Below are positions 22,779 through 34,175 of a stretch of 64,000 nucleotides of DNA, piece by piece. The position numbers and the translations under genes are program-made. Under the pieces are notes generated by a model that did not search any database, was not told the DNA's origin, and saw only the letters and a list, made by a program, of their open reading frames with translations. Source of the DNA: Neopestalotiopsis rosae (Eukaryota; Ascomycota; Sordariomycetes; Amphisphaeriales; Sporocadaceae); assembly GCA_023078685.1 (NCBI GenBank), contig JALGAS010000006.1:1364001-1428000 (forward strand), written 5' to 3'. Numbering within the stretch: the first letter of the stretch is position 1; each line of letters begins with the position of its first letter.

Positions 22779-25161
22779 TTATTCGTCATCCTCTTCTTCG
22801 TCCACCGACATCTCCTCGGGCACGAGCTCTTTCTCGAGTTCGTCTGCGACGAAACTCTCATAGTCTTCGAGGTTCTTTTGGACGTGCACCTTGAACTTGA
22901 TCACGTCATTGAGCATACGCTCAATTTCTGTGTGCAGCTCCTCGCGCAGAGCATTGGCCTTGAGTGTGAGTTGCTCATATCTATGAAGGGATGATTAGTT
23001 CTACAGCTGTCATAAAAATATCAATGTGAAAATGACTTACTCAATGTTGGTGTTCATCTCCCTCTGCTCGAGGAATTGCAAGCTTTCCGTGAGTTGCGTG
23101 CGCATTTTGGCCAATTCCTTTTCCATCTTCTCGATTTGCGCATCGCTTGCCAGCTTCTGGGTTGTGGTGACTTCTTTGGTCTTCTCGTACTCCTCCTCGG
23201 CAGCGCGGACGCGGTGGCGCAGTGCTTCCACCTCGCCTTGCTTGTCCTCAATGATCTCCTTAATGCCGTCGAGCAGTTCGTGGTCTTTCATCATGGCGTC
23301 CATGGCGAGGCCACGTCGCTCACTGACCTCCTTGCGCAACTGCGCAAAGTTGTTCTTAACTGTTCCGCGCAGGTCAAGGTTCAAAATATGCGCTGGCTGG
23401 TATCCGGTAACCGGATCTGCCAATAGACGTTCGGTACCGGTTGAGGAAGCGCCGTAGGAACCTCCCTTCATAACTGAGCCTCTAAAGTCCGACTCATTGA
23501 CCGTGACGACAAGTTCGTATTGCTCCCCCTTTGCGTTTTCGGCAGTTGCGGGGATAAGCTGGTTCTGGTAGGCTATGGTGTTGTACTTGTCGACTAGACG
23601 CTCGAGCTCGTCGAGCCTCCGGCTGGCTTCGGCTTCCTTTTCTGCAACCTTCTTCTTTACATCCTCGAGGCGCTGGGCTGCCGACTCGATTCCACGCTGC
23701 AGGCGTTCGCGCTCCGAAGTCATGCGGTCAATATCCGACATGCTTATTCCTTGGCTATCCACTTCTTTTTGCAAGCTGCGACGTTCGTCCTCGGCCTCTT
23801 TGAGCTCTTCCATGAGTTTGTGGTATTCCTCCTCCAGCACGGCGACTCGGCTTTCGTATTTCTCTGATCTTTGTTGCGCCAAGGCGTTGTATTCCTCAAA
23901 CTTCATCTTATCCTCCTCCATGATTTTGAAGTTGTCGTCCAAAACTCGTGGATCTGGTGTCGACTTCTCGAGGTCTTCGATTTCTTGTTGTAACCGGGCA
24001 TTTTCAGCTTCGAGCATGTCAAGCTCGGATTGATACTTCGAGTTTGATCGTTCGAAAGCCGCCGCCATGGATTCAATATGCGGTGCCAGGGCTCTCTCGG
24101 CGTCGTCATCGCCTGCATCATCACCCATGTCCAGCCAGTCGCGGTAAGCTGAGCTCAGGAAGTCGAAAATGATATGATCTCCCGAAACATCGATGCCAGC
24201 CTCCATGCATGCATCGTCGTAGCGGTGATGTGTATAACCTTCGAGCATTTGCGCCAATTGCATCATCCAGTGCAATAGACCAAGAAACGTACTCCAGTTC
24301 TGACCACCCACGGCCGCAATTTGCGATTTGGTGATACTCCTCTCAAATGGGTAGCGCAGCTGCTTCAGGATCGGCGGCACTTCTTGATCAATGTTCTTTT
24401 GAAAGCGATAAGCCGGATCGATGCGGTGGTATAGCCATTGAAACATGTAGTTGAAGTCCTTTTGCGTAGGCGACTTGATAATGTTTTGCGACAAGTTATG
24501 CTTCATTTCCATCTCAAAGTTGTGTTGCGCCAGATAGTCCAATAATTCCTGCCCAATGCGCGCCTGATAAGATCGGTCTCTCAGAGGGCGAGGATCGCGC
24601 GGCACTCCGGCGGCTTGCGGTGCCTGCTGGAAGAAACTCTGGTGGTTCATGGGGCCGTTGGTTGAAGGCCGCGATCGGTAGATACTACTGCGTCTCGGGT
24701 CGCCTTCTGAGCTGCGACCTGGCAGCCCGGCGGGCGCATAAGTCTTGAGGGAGCCGCTGTTGGGAGCAAAGGAGGCGCGTTTGACGGAAGACATGCCCAT
24801 CTCTGCAAGGTTGCTTCCGCCGAGTGAGGCTCTCGAGAAGATGGGCTGTGGCGGGCGGCTGCCCATTGCCAGGGATTGCCTAGATCCCGACACGGAGCGC
24901 ACATGGCTGCCGCCAAAAGCGCTCCCCGAGTTTGATCTCTTCATGGTGGAAGGCGGTTGGGGTATGGCACTGTTGGTGTTGAGGTTGATGCCTCCTAGGG
25001 TCTGTGTCGTGTTGAGAAAACACAAATGTTAGTTTCGTCGGGTGGAGAAAAGGTAGCAAGGTAGGTACAGTGGAATCAATCGGCTTTGCGCGCGCGACGG
25101 GGACGGCGTCTCGTACCTCTCTGGGCCTTCGAACACTCCAAAGACCCGTGTCCTGCGACAT
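22779..25161 (-). CDS. NDC80: Kinetochore protein Ndc80 (735 aa, 3 exons)
   Basis: Exons 25161-25117, 25001-23041 and 22980-22779 join in frame to 735 residues. The 15-codon first exon ([15 protein letters not shown]) was chosen because it joins in phase to [18 protein letters not shown] and replaces a start with no ATG. Residues about 16-150 are a basic Ser/Pro/Arg-rich tail, the region Aurora B phosphorylates to weaken microtubule binding. Residues about 150-275 form the calponin-homology domain ([33 protein letters not shown]). The remainder is coiled coil broken near residue 500-560, the expected loop, and ends in an acidic tail (EEEDDE). Ndc80 with Nuf2, Spc24 and Spc25 couples kinetochores to spindle microtubules. 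The terminal intron, 60 nt, splits codon E|Y in the tetramerisation region. Confidence 0.96.
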
Positions 25162-25829
25162 AATGCAGGGCAACAGCCTCGAGGAAATCGTATATTCGTG
25201 ACTGCGGACGATACCGGGCGACCAAAGCAAGGGCCTATGTTGTTACGGAATTGATGTTGTCGGTTTTTCTAGAGGGTTTGAAAGAATTGACGACGAAATG
25301 GGTATGATGCACGGGAGTTGATTCACTGGGACATATGAAAGTGGTGCTAGGTCTTGGTCGGGTTGGGTTGCTAGGTCTGGTCGCAAAGTAAACAAATACC
25401 GCCTGCAGCTTTTTCATTGGCTGTCGCCGTCGGGGGTCAGCCAGCGCATTAAGAGAGGGGCCAGTTGAGTCGGGTGCTGGGCTGACTGCTGCCCCCCACT
25501 AGCGTTGACATTTGCTTGATGGGCGGGGGTAAGGTTAGTAGACTGGCTGCGCGTAGTACGTACCGGAGGAAGTTCAAGGTTTCTCCAAGGATCCACTTGA
25601 ATCCCATGTTGCTTCTTCAATTGTAAATCGCCGAATTGGGCCAAGCAGAAGTAAACCTTTCTCACCATTCAGGGCTGGGTGATTTTCTTCTTTCTGTTTC
25701 TGGACTACTACCATCTTGACTATTGCTCTGTTGCTGAATCATGTTCAATGCTATCTAATTACCTCGCTCTTGTCGCCTTTTATTGAATAATATGCTGGCA
25801 GAGTCCTCTGTCTGCTGACCTTGAGCGAC
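25162..25829. other. Divergent promoter between NDC80 and the OB-fold gene
   Basis: About 670 bases shared by two divergently read genes, so they may be co-regulated. The half near NDC80 carries 5' leader sequence; the middle (25480-25560) is G/C-rich with runs such as CCCCCCACTAG. I see no further gene. Confidence 0.55.
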
Positions 25830-26909
25830 ATGGCTCCCAAGGTCATGATTTTTACTGGTGCCCCGGCCAATGATACTATAGACTGGGCGTCTGAAGAGCT
25901 TTTGAATGACTTCCTGGAACCGCTTGCTCGTTTTGCTGGAACATACAAGGCGCCCGGGACGAATGCAAATATGGAGGCAGAGGAAACCGTCTTGGATATA
26001 GCCACTTGGAGAAGCATTCCTCTGCAACAGCAAAGGCTGCAGACAGGATTCACCCAAGTACATGAGTTCTACGGCTACTATCAGGCCAGTCAGGACTTCT
26101 TCAGCACCGCCGATACGCAGGGCACGGACGCAGCAAGCCAGTCCCTGCGCGAAGAGTTTTATGAACATTCCCTCAGGGTGTACGACGATATTACGTCTTC
26201 ACAGCTGCCGACGGCGACCTTCAACAGCGCTGATGAGGAGTCTTCCTTCATTTCAACCCAGGATGAAAGCTTCAGAAGTTATATTGAAGAAAGCACTTTC
26301 CTTGATCCAGGGAATATGACCTTGGGGCTTGGTACTGCTCGCTTGAGCAATCTCGGAGATCTTCCCAATGCCTCATACCTGAACTCGATCGAGCCGCAAA
26401 CAATGACGGTCAACCTGGTCGCTGGCGTCATTTCTGTGGCGGAGCCACGTACCGTGAGAACCAAATGGGGGCGTTCCCAATCTCTAGTCGAGCTCATTGT
26501 TGGCGATGAAACCAAGTCGGGGTTTAGTATAACCTTTTGGCTGTCCGACAATGGCACCTCTCCCTCAGAAGCCACACTGAGAAGCACCAGACGCCAGGAT
26601 ATAATTCTTCTGCGCAACGTCGCTTTGAGTCACTTTAACAAGAAGGTGCACGGACATAGCCTGAGAAGAGGCTTGACAAAGGTCGACCTCTTATACCGTC
26701 GTAAGCTTGACGACAACGATGTCGGAGGTTTCTACGGCTCGAAAGAGCTGACTCAACGCAAAGATGGGAAGCCACAACTTTTGAAGACGCAAAAGGTACG
26801 GGAATGGGTATTGCATTTTGTTGGCGGTACTTCATCAAATGTAGGCAAGAGAAAAGAGAAGGGACAAGCCGTCCGAAGTTGGGAGTTGCCTCCTCCCGAT
26901 ACTCAATAG
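25830..26909 (+). CDS. Candidate OB-fold nucleic-acid-binding protein (359 aa, single exon)
   Basis: A clean 359-codon frame from the first ATG (MAPKVMIFTGAPANDTIDWA). Residues 1-180 are acidic and probably largely helical or disordered (EEFYEHSLRVYDDITSSQ, ESSFISTQDESFRSYIEES). Residues about 190-330 look like one OB fold: strands MTVNLVAGVISVAEPRTVRT, SLVELIVGDETKSGFSITFW, an IILLRNVALSHFNKKVHG strand-turn with basic residues, then YRRKLD and VREWVLHFVG. That order resembles RPA/telomere-type single-strand-binding folds. No zinc site or nuclease residues are seen. It is divergent from NDC80 with a shared promoter. A role with single-stranded DNA or RNA is inferred only from the fold pattern; I do not recognise the orthologue. 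Confidence 0.82.
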   Translation: MAPKVMIFTGAPANDTIDWASEELLNDFLEPLARFAGTYKAPGTNANMEAEETVLDIATWRSIPLQQQRLQTGFTQVHEFYGYYQASQDFFSTADTQGTDAASQSLREEFYEHSLRVYDDITSSQLPTATFNSADEESSFISTQDESFRSYIEESTFLDPGNMTLGLGTARLSNLGDLPNASYLNSIEPQTMTVNLVAGVISVAEPRTVRTKWGRSQSLVELIVGDETKSGFSITFWLSDNGTSPSEATLRSTRRQDIILLRNVALSHFNKKVHGHSLRRGLTKVDLLYRRKLDDNDVGGFYGSKELTQRKDGKPQLLKTQKVREWVLHFVGGTSSNVGKRKEKGQAVRSWELPPPDTQ

Positions 26910-28264
26910 CAGCATCCATCGCACACTGGGCATACTATAGGCGTTCAAATTAAATAGGGACACCTCAAGCGCAGGCGATTGCTTATCTTAATCCTGAATT
27001 AACATGGTCATGAGATGGACATATTGGACCTGTATTTGCAATAAATGTTTGTAAAGAGAAGATGAGTGTAAAGAATTATGTTGGTTCTCATCAACTCACC
27101 ATGTTTCCTATGGTCAAAGCCCTCAAACTCACATCCATAGCTGGCAAGCCGAGACCGGACGCAGCGTTCAAGCCGTAGCAGATGGTCCAGGGATGACGAA
27201 AAAGAAAAACAAAAGAAAAGAAAATACGGAGAACGAGAACGAATTAAATCCCTAGCATGACTGAAACCACGGATCACGTCTGGACCGGCCGGTCCGCCGA
27301 ATCTGACGAGCGGTTCGGAGAAACATTACAAACTACGGAGTATATGGTCCATGTTATTCCATGGTGCAGCCCACGCGCACGGCATCGGGAGATGTGATTT
27401 TAATTCTTGTGTTACTCTGTTGTCGAATACACGGCAAGGAGCGCAAGAACAGAGGTCCACGGATAAGACAACAAAAGATGAACTGTGAAAAGCCGTGGTT
27501 GCAGATCACCAGAGTGCCCTTGGTGTTGTACCTGTCGTACAGTCACAGAGTATTTGAGACCATCTGCTGGGCGCTAACAAGATGCGCTACCGATTGTCAT
27601 TGTACCCATTGGCAATTGCCCTTGTTGGCATTGAGTCCCGCTACCTTGACATCCTTCACACTAAGATAAGGGTGTCCACTCCTGGTAGTGTACCAAAGTT
27701 TAAGCCATGTTACCACTGACTTTACAATAGAGTGTTGATGATGTGGTCTGTGAACAGCGCTGAGTGGTCTGTGAGTGCCAGGACACATTAGGTTCGCCAG
27801 ACGTCACTCACTTACTACTGTACATGGCACTCGCCTAAGGTTATGTGATTACCTGCATCTCCACATCCATCCGCTGTTTGTAGACGGCAATGGAGCTTTG
27901 CTGTCTAGGATAAGGAACTGCCTTCCCTTCCCATCATCCCGTACTGAGACACTGAAATCCAAATTCTCAACTTTGGAAGCCATTCCGCAGAACTGGACGC
28001 TGTCCATTGGTTGCTCAATCACGTCTGACTGAAACTGACACAACCGCGGCACCTCGAGCACAAGCGAAAGCAATCAATTTAAGCGCCAACACTGGACTGC
28101 CGCGGCCGACACGCTTCTTCTTCAAGTCCTTGGTGACTGGCAAACAAACTCTCGTTGTGCTGTTCATGGTTAATTGGGGCCTCCCTCGACGGACCGACTA
28201 TTATCGAACGATTCTTGAATAACCTTCTGCACCTTATCACATTGGATATGACGAGATCTTAGCC
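26910..28264. other. Intergenic region, 1.35 kb
   Basis: 3' region of the OB-fold gene and long promoter/5' leader of the disordered-protein gene. Open frames are short and without domains. A CGGACCGGCCGGTCCG-like imperfect palindrome at about 27281-27300 (GGACCGGCCGGTCC) is the most marked element and could be a dimer site. The leader at 28030-28264 is rich in CAA and CTC, as in fungal 5' leaders. Confidence 0.5.
27282..27297. promoter_or_regulatory. Perfect G/C-rich palindrome GGACCGGCCGGTCC
   Basis: The 14-base sequence GGACCGGCCGGTCC is its own reverse complement. CGG half-sites in inverted order are typical targets of Zn2Cys6 fungal regulators, although the spacing here is minimal. It lies about 1 kb before the 668-residue protein gene and 370 bases after the OB-fold gene stop. 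Confidence 0.4.
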
Positions 28265-30341
28265 ATGGAAGCGAGAAAACACGGCGATGATGACGCGATT
28301 GTGGGCGAGCAGGACTTGGGCTATGTTCTCCCACCAGAGCAGGGCCTCGCAAAGACTCGAAGCCTCTCGGATGGAGGCGGCGCCCAATTGTCACCGTCGC
28401 CCTTTATAATCGACACGAGAAGAACATCAAAGGACGACAGCTCGCTGCGGGACGTCGCATCTTCAACGGCTGCACAGAGCACGACTCCAGCGCCTGTTAC
28501 CCCGCGGCGACCCGACTTCCCCCTCCGCGGCCTATCACTGCATCTGCCCAGTCGCGACACAGCTACGACGCCAGGACAGGGCCAGACATCATCATACGTC
28601 AAGCCCAGCCCATTGTCTCCAAAGCTGGACCAGTCCCACATCTATGCTTCTCCGACCAATATCCTGCCCAGGCGATCGCGGGGCCTCGACTTTTCGAGGG
28701 CGGCGACCAGTCTGCATCACTCCACCCTGGCCGAGCAGTCGTCACCAGATACTTCTCCGACGATTGGCGGCGGAAGGGCCATGAATATTCCAGGCCGGAG
28801 CATTGGGGAATATGGTATTGAGCAATCCTCCAATTCGCTGTGGTCCATCATGGGTAATCAGGAGCGCATGAACATTTCGAGCTCCATTGGAAGCGCCAAT
28901 CACCACCACTCCATGGCCTTGGGCTCTGATACTTCATCAAGCTCCGACGACGACGATCCGATGGACGAGGAGATGGAAGACGCATTCATGGGCACACCCC
29001 ACGCAGCAAAGACCAGCCAGGTTCCCGGGATACCGTGGATGCCTGGCAACTCGCCTGCTGCAAATAGTCTAAATAGCTTTAGAACGCGACCACGAAAACA
29101 GCCCACCAAGAAAAAGTTACGCGGACTACTAGGTTTAGGTTTCAATCCTGCAGCGCCGCCCGGGTTGTCCAAGTCTCCTCCTAATAACGTTGTCAGCGAG
29201 ATCAAGGATTCACCTGGATCACATGCAAGGAGGGAGAGCATCAGCTGGGCTGCTAATCAATTACACATATCTGCTGGCGATGATGAGAGGGCCATGGATG
29301 CTATTGACATTCCTAGAGACGGCCGTGGAGGAGTTGTCAGGCGGGCAGTGACTCGGCGCGGCAACCTTTTAGTGAGTGCATCCCTTTCGCAACAGCGCGG
29401 TTTGGTTCTCACAACAGCACCGTGCTAATATCTACACGCAGCCCAAAACAAAAGGATTTGCACGCATCCGAGCCGCGCTGGCAGAGGAAGGCGCGCCAGT
29501 CGACTCGGAATTTCGCAGAGAGGCCGAAGTCATTCGTCAGGTGCGCGAGAGCGACATGGATCTGGAACCGCGAGTGCAATCCGGCCCACCGCCCATTGAT
29601 ATCGCATCAGCCAAGTCGTCTCCAAACCTGAACGACGACGCCATTGATGATGTACTGGATGACGACCTCATGGGTGACTCGGGCTTATCTAGCAGCTTCA
29701 AGCAGCAGGCTCTCAAGAATTCTAAGGGAAAACAATTTTGGGACGATTTCTCCGAGACAAGCAGCGTCGCTGGAAGTCGGGTTACGCCACCGCCCCCAGC
29801 TTTTCTGCCTCGTGGCTCATCGTCGGGTATTAGCGATATGAATATGGACTCGCCTCTCACGCGGCATAATAGTTTATTCGGCCCGGGTCCGGCACTTGCC
29901 ATGATTGGTGGTAACGACAGCGACAGTCAGCGTTCAGAGACACCACAACAGGTCTCGGGCTCTGCCACTGGATCTCAAGGACCAAAGTTGCCACCGACTG
30001 CCGAAGAGATTACTCGCCGCATCAACAACAAGCGACGAAGAGACGACGATTTCGATCCCGTCGGTTTCAAGAGACGAGCAGTCAGCCCTGGCATGAGCGT
30101 GCACAACTCGCCAGTCATGCAGAGTCCCCTACAGCGCGACATGGCGCCCTGGGGCTCGCGGCCGGGAAGCAATGGAGGCGACAAGGCCTCTGGCACACCG
30201 AGCGACAATGGCAGTACGGGCGGAAACACGGGCAATGGTGCTACGAATAACGGAAGGCCAATCAGTAATGCTAAGGGCCGAGTCGGTTTCCAAGGCATGG
30301 TGGATACACATGATGGGCTGATGCGCATGAGCATTGAATAG
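28265..30341 (+). CDS. Large disordered, Ser/Pro-rich nuclear-type protein of unknown function (668 aa, 2 exons)
   Basis: Exons 28265-29371 and 29442-30341 join in frame (GNLL|PKTKG) to 668 residues. Most of the protein is low complexity: many SP/TP sites (for example TPAPVTPRRPDFPLRGL), an SSSSDDDDPMDEEMEDAF acidic block near residue 225-240, and a basic patch PRKQPTKKKLRGLLGLG near 280. The best-ordered part is right after the intron: KTKGFARIRAALAEEGAPVD followed by REAEVIRQVRESD, likely a helix. Near residue 575 INNKRRRDDDFDPVGFKRRA looks like a bipartite nuclear signal. The abundance of SP/TP motifs suggests a CDK or MAPK target such as a transcriptional corepressor, but no named domain can be shown. 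The Gly/Asn/Ser-rich C-terminus ends in a short conserved-looking VGFQGMVDTHDGLMRMSIE. Confidence 0.85.
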
Positions 30342-31097
30342 GAAGCTATGAACATGGGCTATTGGGCCCCGCATAGACCAATGGCTTGATCATCCAGAGA
30401 AGGGCATTTTATCATCATACAGGCGTTCTTGTAGCGGTCTATTTTCTCCTTTTATGCATCAGCAGGTATCTCAGGACGGACGGCGTTAGGCTACTTTTCA
30501 ATTCAGGACCATCGTCGTTTTTTCATGGTTTCTTCATGTTTCATAGACAATGGCGCAATGGCAGAGCACCATGCTCAGTAGGAATAATAACATCCCCTAA
30601 AGCCGCTGTGGGTAGACAAATCATGGTACAGCATGTAAGACACAGCTCGTAGCAAATGACAAAAAGCTTATTTCACATCCATCTTGAGAAATGCATACAT
30701 GAAGAGAAATAGGAAAATCAAGGTTTCCCCTGCATTATTCAAATTATATTTAAGGCCTCTACAAAAAGGAGACATATAGGTAGTCAATTAGGGAGAAGGC
30801 TCGACGACTCTCATCTGTATGTGGCATTTATTAGTTGCAGCCCATTAGAACTGCGAGTCTCGGGACCGAAGCTAACACACACCCCGTCCGGGGAATGGCC
30901 ACCGGAGCTCCGTTCAAAACGTTCCCGCGTGATCGTCGAACATCCCCTCTTACACCATTGTTGACCTTGAACCGTCGATAATCCTTTTTTCCAGCATCGA
31001 CAGTGCTCTAATTCAAGTGATAAAAAGGGCGATTCGCCGACTTTTCATCCTTTATCCAAGTCATTTAAATAAATCGCCGCCCTGACCAATATCAAAC
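30342..31097. other. Intergenic region before the cupin gene
   Basis: 3' region of the preceding gene and promoter of the cupin gene. An A/T-rich part (30650-30800) is followed by G/C-rich palindromic bits around 30882-30915 and a CCCCT stress-response-like site near 30944-30952. No reading frame is supported. Confidence 0.5.
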
Positions 31098-32130
31098 ATG
31101 CCTCTCCGCGGACCCGTCCCCGTGCTACACCAGACGCGCGACAACAGCGAAAAGGTCCAGGTCGGGCCCACGACCATTTACATCTTCGAGGACGGCACAA
31201 ACACGGACAACCGGATCGGATGTATGCTGCTCGAGCTGCCGGCAGGAGCCAGTGGACCACCGAGTGGGTTCTATTCAATCTCATTTCTTTTTTTTTCTCT
31301 TGCAAATCTTTGGTTCATGTGGTAAAGAAGGACCGCATGGCTGACTATGGAATATTTTGTGATCTCATTAGTGCACTGGCACCGATTCCATGATGAGTGT
31401 TTCTTCGTGACCAAGGGAAAGGTCACGTTTGTTACGCCCGATGCCAATGTTGTCGTTGGTGTCGGCGAATTGTGAGTATCCATGACCATGTCTTATTTCT
31501 TTTTTTCTTCCTTTCCAGCCAAGTGTTCGGAGAGGGAGAGACTGCTTGCCTCTTGATTGTTTACTCCAATGGGGAGCAGAGAGTGTCTCGTACTCGTATT
31601 GGGCAGCGATGAGAAAAAAGACGAGGGCTGACAACATGTGTGTGTGTGTGTGTGTGTGCTCAGGATGACGGTTCCGCCAAGAGCCATTCATACATTCAAG
31701 AATGCAAGTGATACGGAGCCTGCTGAGTTCTTCATGACTGCTACACCAGGTAAGCACTATGACCCAAGACAAACATGTCTGCCGTTTTCCTTTTCGGCAG
31801 AAAATTTCTCTCTCCTTTGTTCGGGGATACAACATGGACTGACCTTGATGTCTCTCTCTTGCTAGGATATTACATGGACTGTAAGTTTCTCCGAGCATAA
31901 AAAAAGCTCCGATCAAAAGTGTTGCCGCGATATTAGCAATCCGGATATCGAAATCCGGGTCTCGCTCCTCGAGCAGAAACTCTATTTACTGACACGTTCA
32001 ACTGCCGTGTGTAGACTTTCGTACCATGAGCAAGGTCACGACGTCGGGCCAGAAGCTGACCCCGGAGCAGACGCAGCACATCATGGAGCTGTTTGGTACA
32101 TTTCCCCCTGACGTCGAATCCGAGCCTTGA
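31098..32130 (+). CDS. Single-domain cupin protein, metal site intact (160 aa, 5 exons)
   Basis: Exons 31098-31263, 31372-31471, 31664-31749, 31866-31880 and 32015-32130 join in frame to 160 residues. Cupin motif 1 is GPPMHWHRFHDECFFVTKG with metal ligands H57, H59 and E64; motif 2 is PPRAIHTFKN with H98. All four usual ligands are thus present, so a metal-dependent dioxygenase, isomerase or binding role is plausible; the substrate is unknown. The C-terminal helix (LTPEQTQHIMELFGTFPPD) is a common cap in small fungal cupins. Exon 4 is only 15 nt and encodes part of GYYMDY; without it the frame breaks. Intron 2 contains a (TG)11 repeat. No signal peptide, so probably cytosolic. Confidence 0.9.
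31637..31658. repeat. (TG)11 microsatellite in cupin intron 2
   Basis: Eleven TG units directly before the CTCAG acceptor of the second intron, a place where length changes could affect splicing. Confidence 0.9.
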
Positions 32131-34175
32131 GAGGAAAAGGGGGGAAGGGGGATGGATGAATCCTTTTCCAGGGTTCTTGAACTAGGAAATGAAATCGTGT
32201 TGTTCTCTTTCACCCTCACGCCCCCAAGAAGCTGTGGTATATTCGTAGTTTCGCCCTGATTGATAATCCATCGATATAGTGGAAAAGGGACGGTGAGAAG
32301 AAAAAAAAAGTCAAAAGATTGTGATGCAGATTCGCGAGCCAGTCATGTCTCCCCCTGGTGAAGCGGGTGTACTGTCAGCCGAATGTAACATTCCATCTAG
32401 ATTAGCTAGGCAGGCAAGAGTCAGTCAGTTGGACCTCGCCGGGTATGGTATTTCGTTATTCATGCGTGCCTTTTTTCTCCCTCCCCATGCCGTGTCGCGT
32501 TCTCCGCGGTTGAAGAAATAGAAAAATGAACGAATGAGAAATCCTTTTCCTGTTCCGGAGCAGCTCCTCCGCTTTTTTCTCTCTTTCATTGGTTGTTTCC
32601 AGTGTTCCAGATAATCTATATCATGTCGAAAAGGACCACTCAGGTGTGGTTGCGGAGAGATATCCGCTCCCCAAGAGGTCCAGGCCTGAACTTGCTCCCT
32701 CTTGGCTCGCCTTCCTTGTGGCTGCCCGTGCCTTAGCAGGTATACGTGTTGTAACGCTGTCGAGGGGTTTATTCTGATAGATCGTAAGCCGGGGATCTTG
32801 CGAGTTACTTTCTCCTTCGGAAGCGTATATTATTTGTCTCTTTTTTTGCTTTTAAGTTTTGTTTTGCTTTTTTCTCTTTCTGCTCATTGGTTGAACTCGT
32901 CTCCTGCATCCAATGGTGGATCCCCGTTGTTCGGGCTTTGAAGTGTAAAGCAGTCGGCCGAGTTGTGTGTACTTTTGGGCTTATTAATTATTATTTGGAA
33001 TTGTTCACCCCATTGCTATTTCTGAACTGCGCAGAAATGTCAGCCTCTCAGATCTCGTGGCGGTCGCTGTTGTAAGATATGAGATGAAAGACAGATTCAA
33101 CCCTTCTGACTTGAGACGGAGATATCCCGGGGATTGATTGCTCTGCCTCACTTTTATCCCAGATTATTGTTCCCAGGATTTCTGGCAAACCAACTTCGAG
33201 GACATCAATCCATGAATGGCGATTAATCAAATGGATCCAAAAACGGAAAATGGTGGATGAGAAGCGAGAAAGAAAGAAAATGCAACAGTGAAAAGAGATA
33301 AATTGTGAGCGGGCATGGCGCCGGCAACCTATCATATGACAAGCCATGGACCATGTGAGAATTGCCTGCCGGATGCTTTTCCGTAGTACGTACCCACAGT
33401 TGCAGCCCTGTAGGGCCGTGGATTTGCAGATCAGTTGGGACGCGGCTTGTTTATTGTCAATTAATTAGTGGCCAATATTGTCTATTGATTATTTCATTCA
33501 CACAATTTGAGACCTGGTACTGGATACATGGCAACAACATGGTGAAAAAAAAAAAACATATACTACAGTACCAAGACCCCCTTGCCCTGGCCGCGGCTAG
33601 GGGGCACGCATCATCTCATCCCTCTTTTTCTTCTTTCCTTCTCACGGTGTCCAAAAGATGAAGAAGTAAAGAAAAGACCAGAGAAGAAGAAAGTTTTGTC
33701 TCGTTCAACAAGTAACCCACGCCCGCAGAGATTACTGTCATTGGACATGATAAGCACATGTTTACGAATCTAGATCCGTCCGGAACCGATGATCCGATCA
33801 ATGACCTGCAAGACGTGCATCTCGCCAACCACTCCTATGGGAATTATTGACTATAACGCTCCGTCAATATAGCAAGGGGCCCTCGTCCGTCAACACGCGG
33901 TTGGACGGTGCGGCCCGGCATTGTGGCGCGCACTTTGGACACTTTCGTGACGAGTCATATTTAATTTATTGCCGGAGGAAACTCCGTCGTCGCAAAACTC
34001 GTTACGAAAAGCATTCTCTTTGTAGTCTATTAATGAGCTAAGCTTTCAGAGGCGCGGGAATCGTTACTTCCTATTGAGCAATGATCAACGCGCCTGGCTG
34101 GTGAGTGGCAGTTGAAATTACCGCAAGCAGACACCGCCCTGTGGTCGATATCATCAATAATACGAGTCTATCTAT
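32131..34175. other. Intergenic region between cupin and nitronate monooxygenase genes
   Basis: Two converging genes end here. The sequence is pyrimidine-rich at 32460-32590 and 32830-32890 and has A-rich runs near 33545. Reading frames are short and domain-free. I see no RNA gene or mobile element. Confidence 0.55.
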
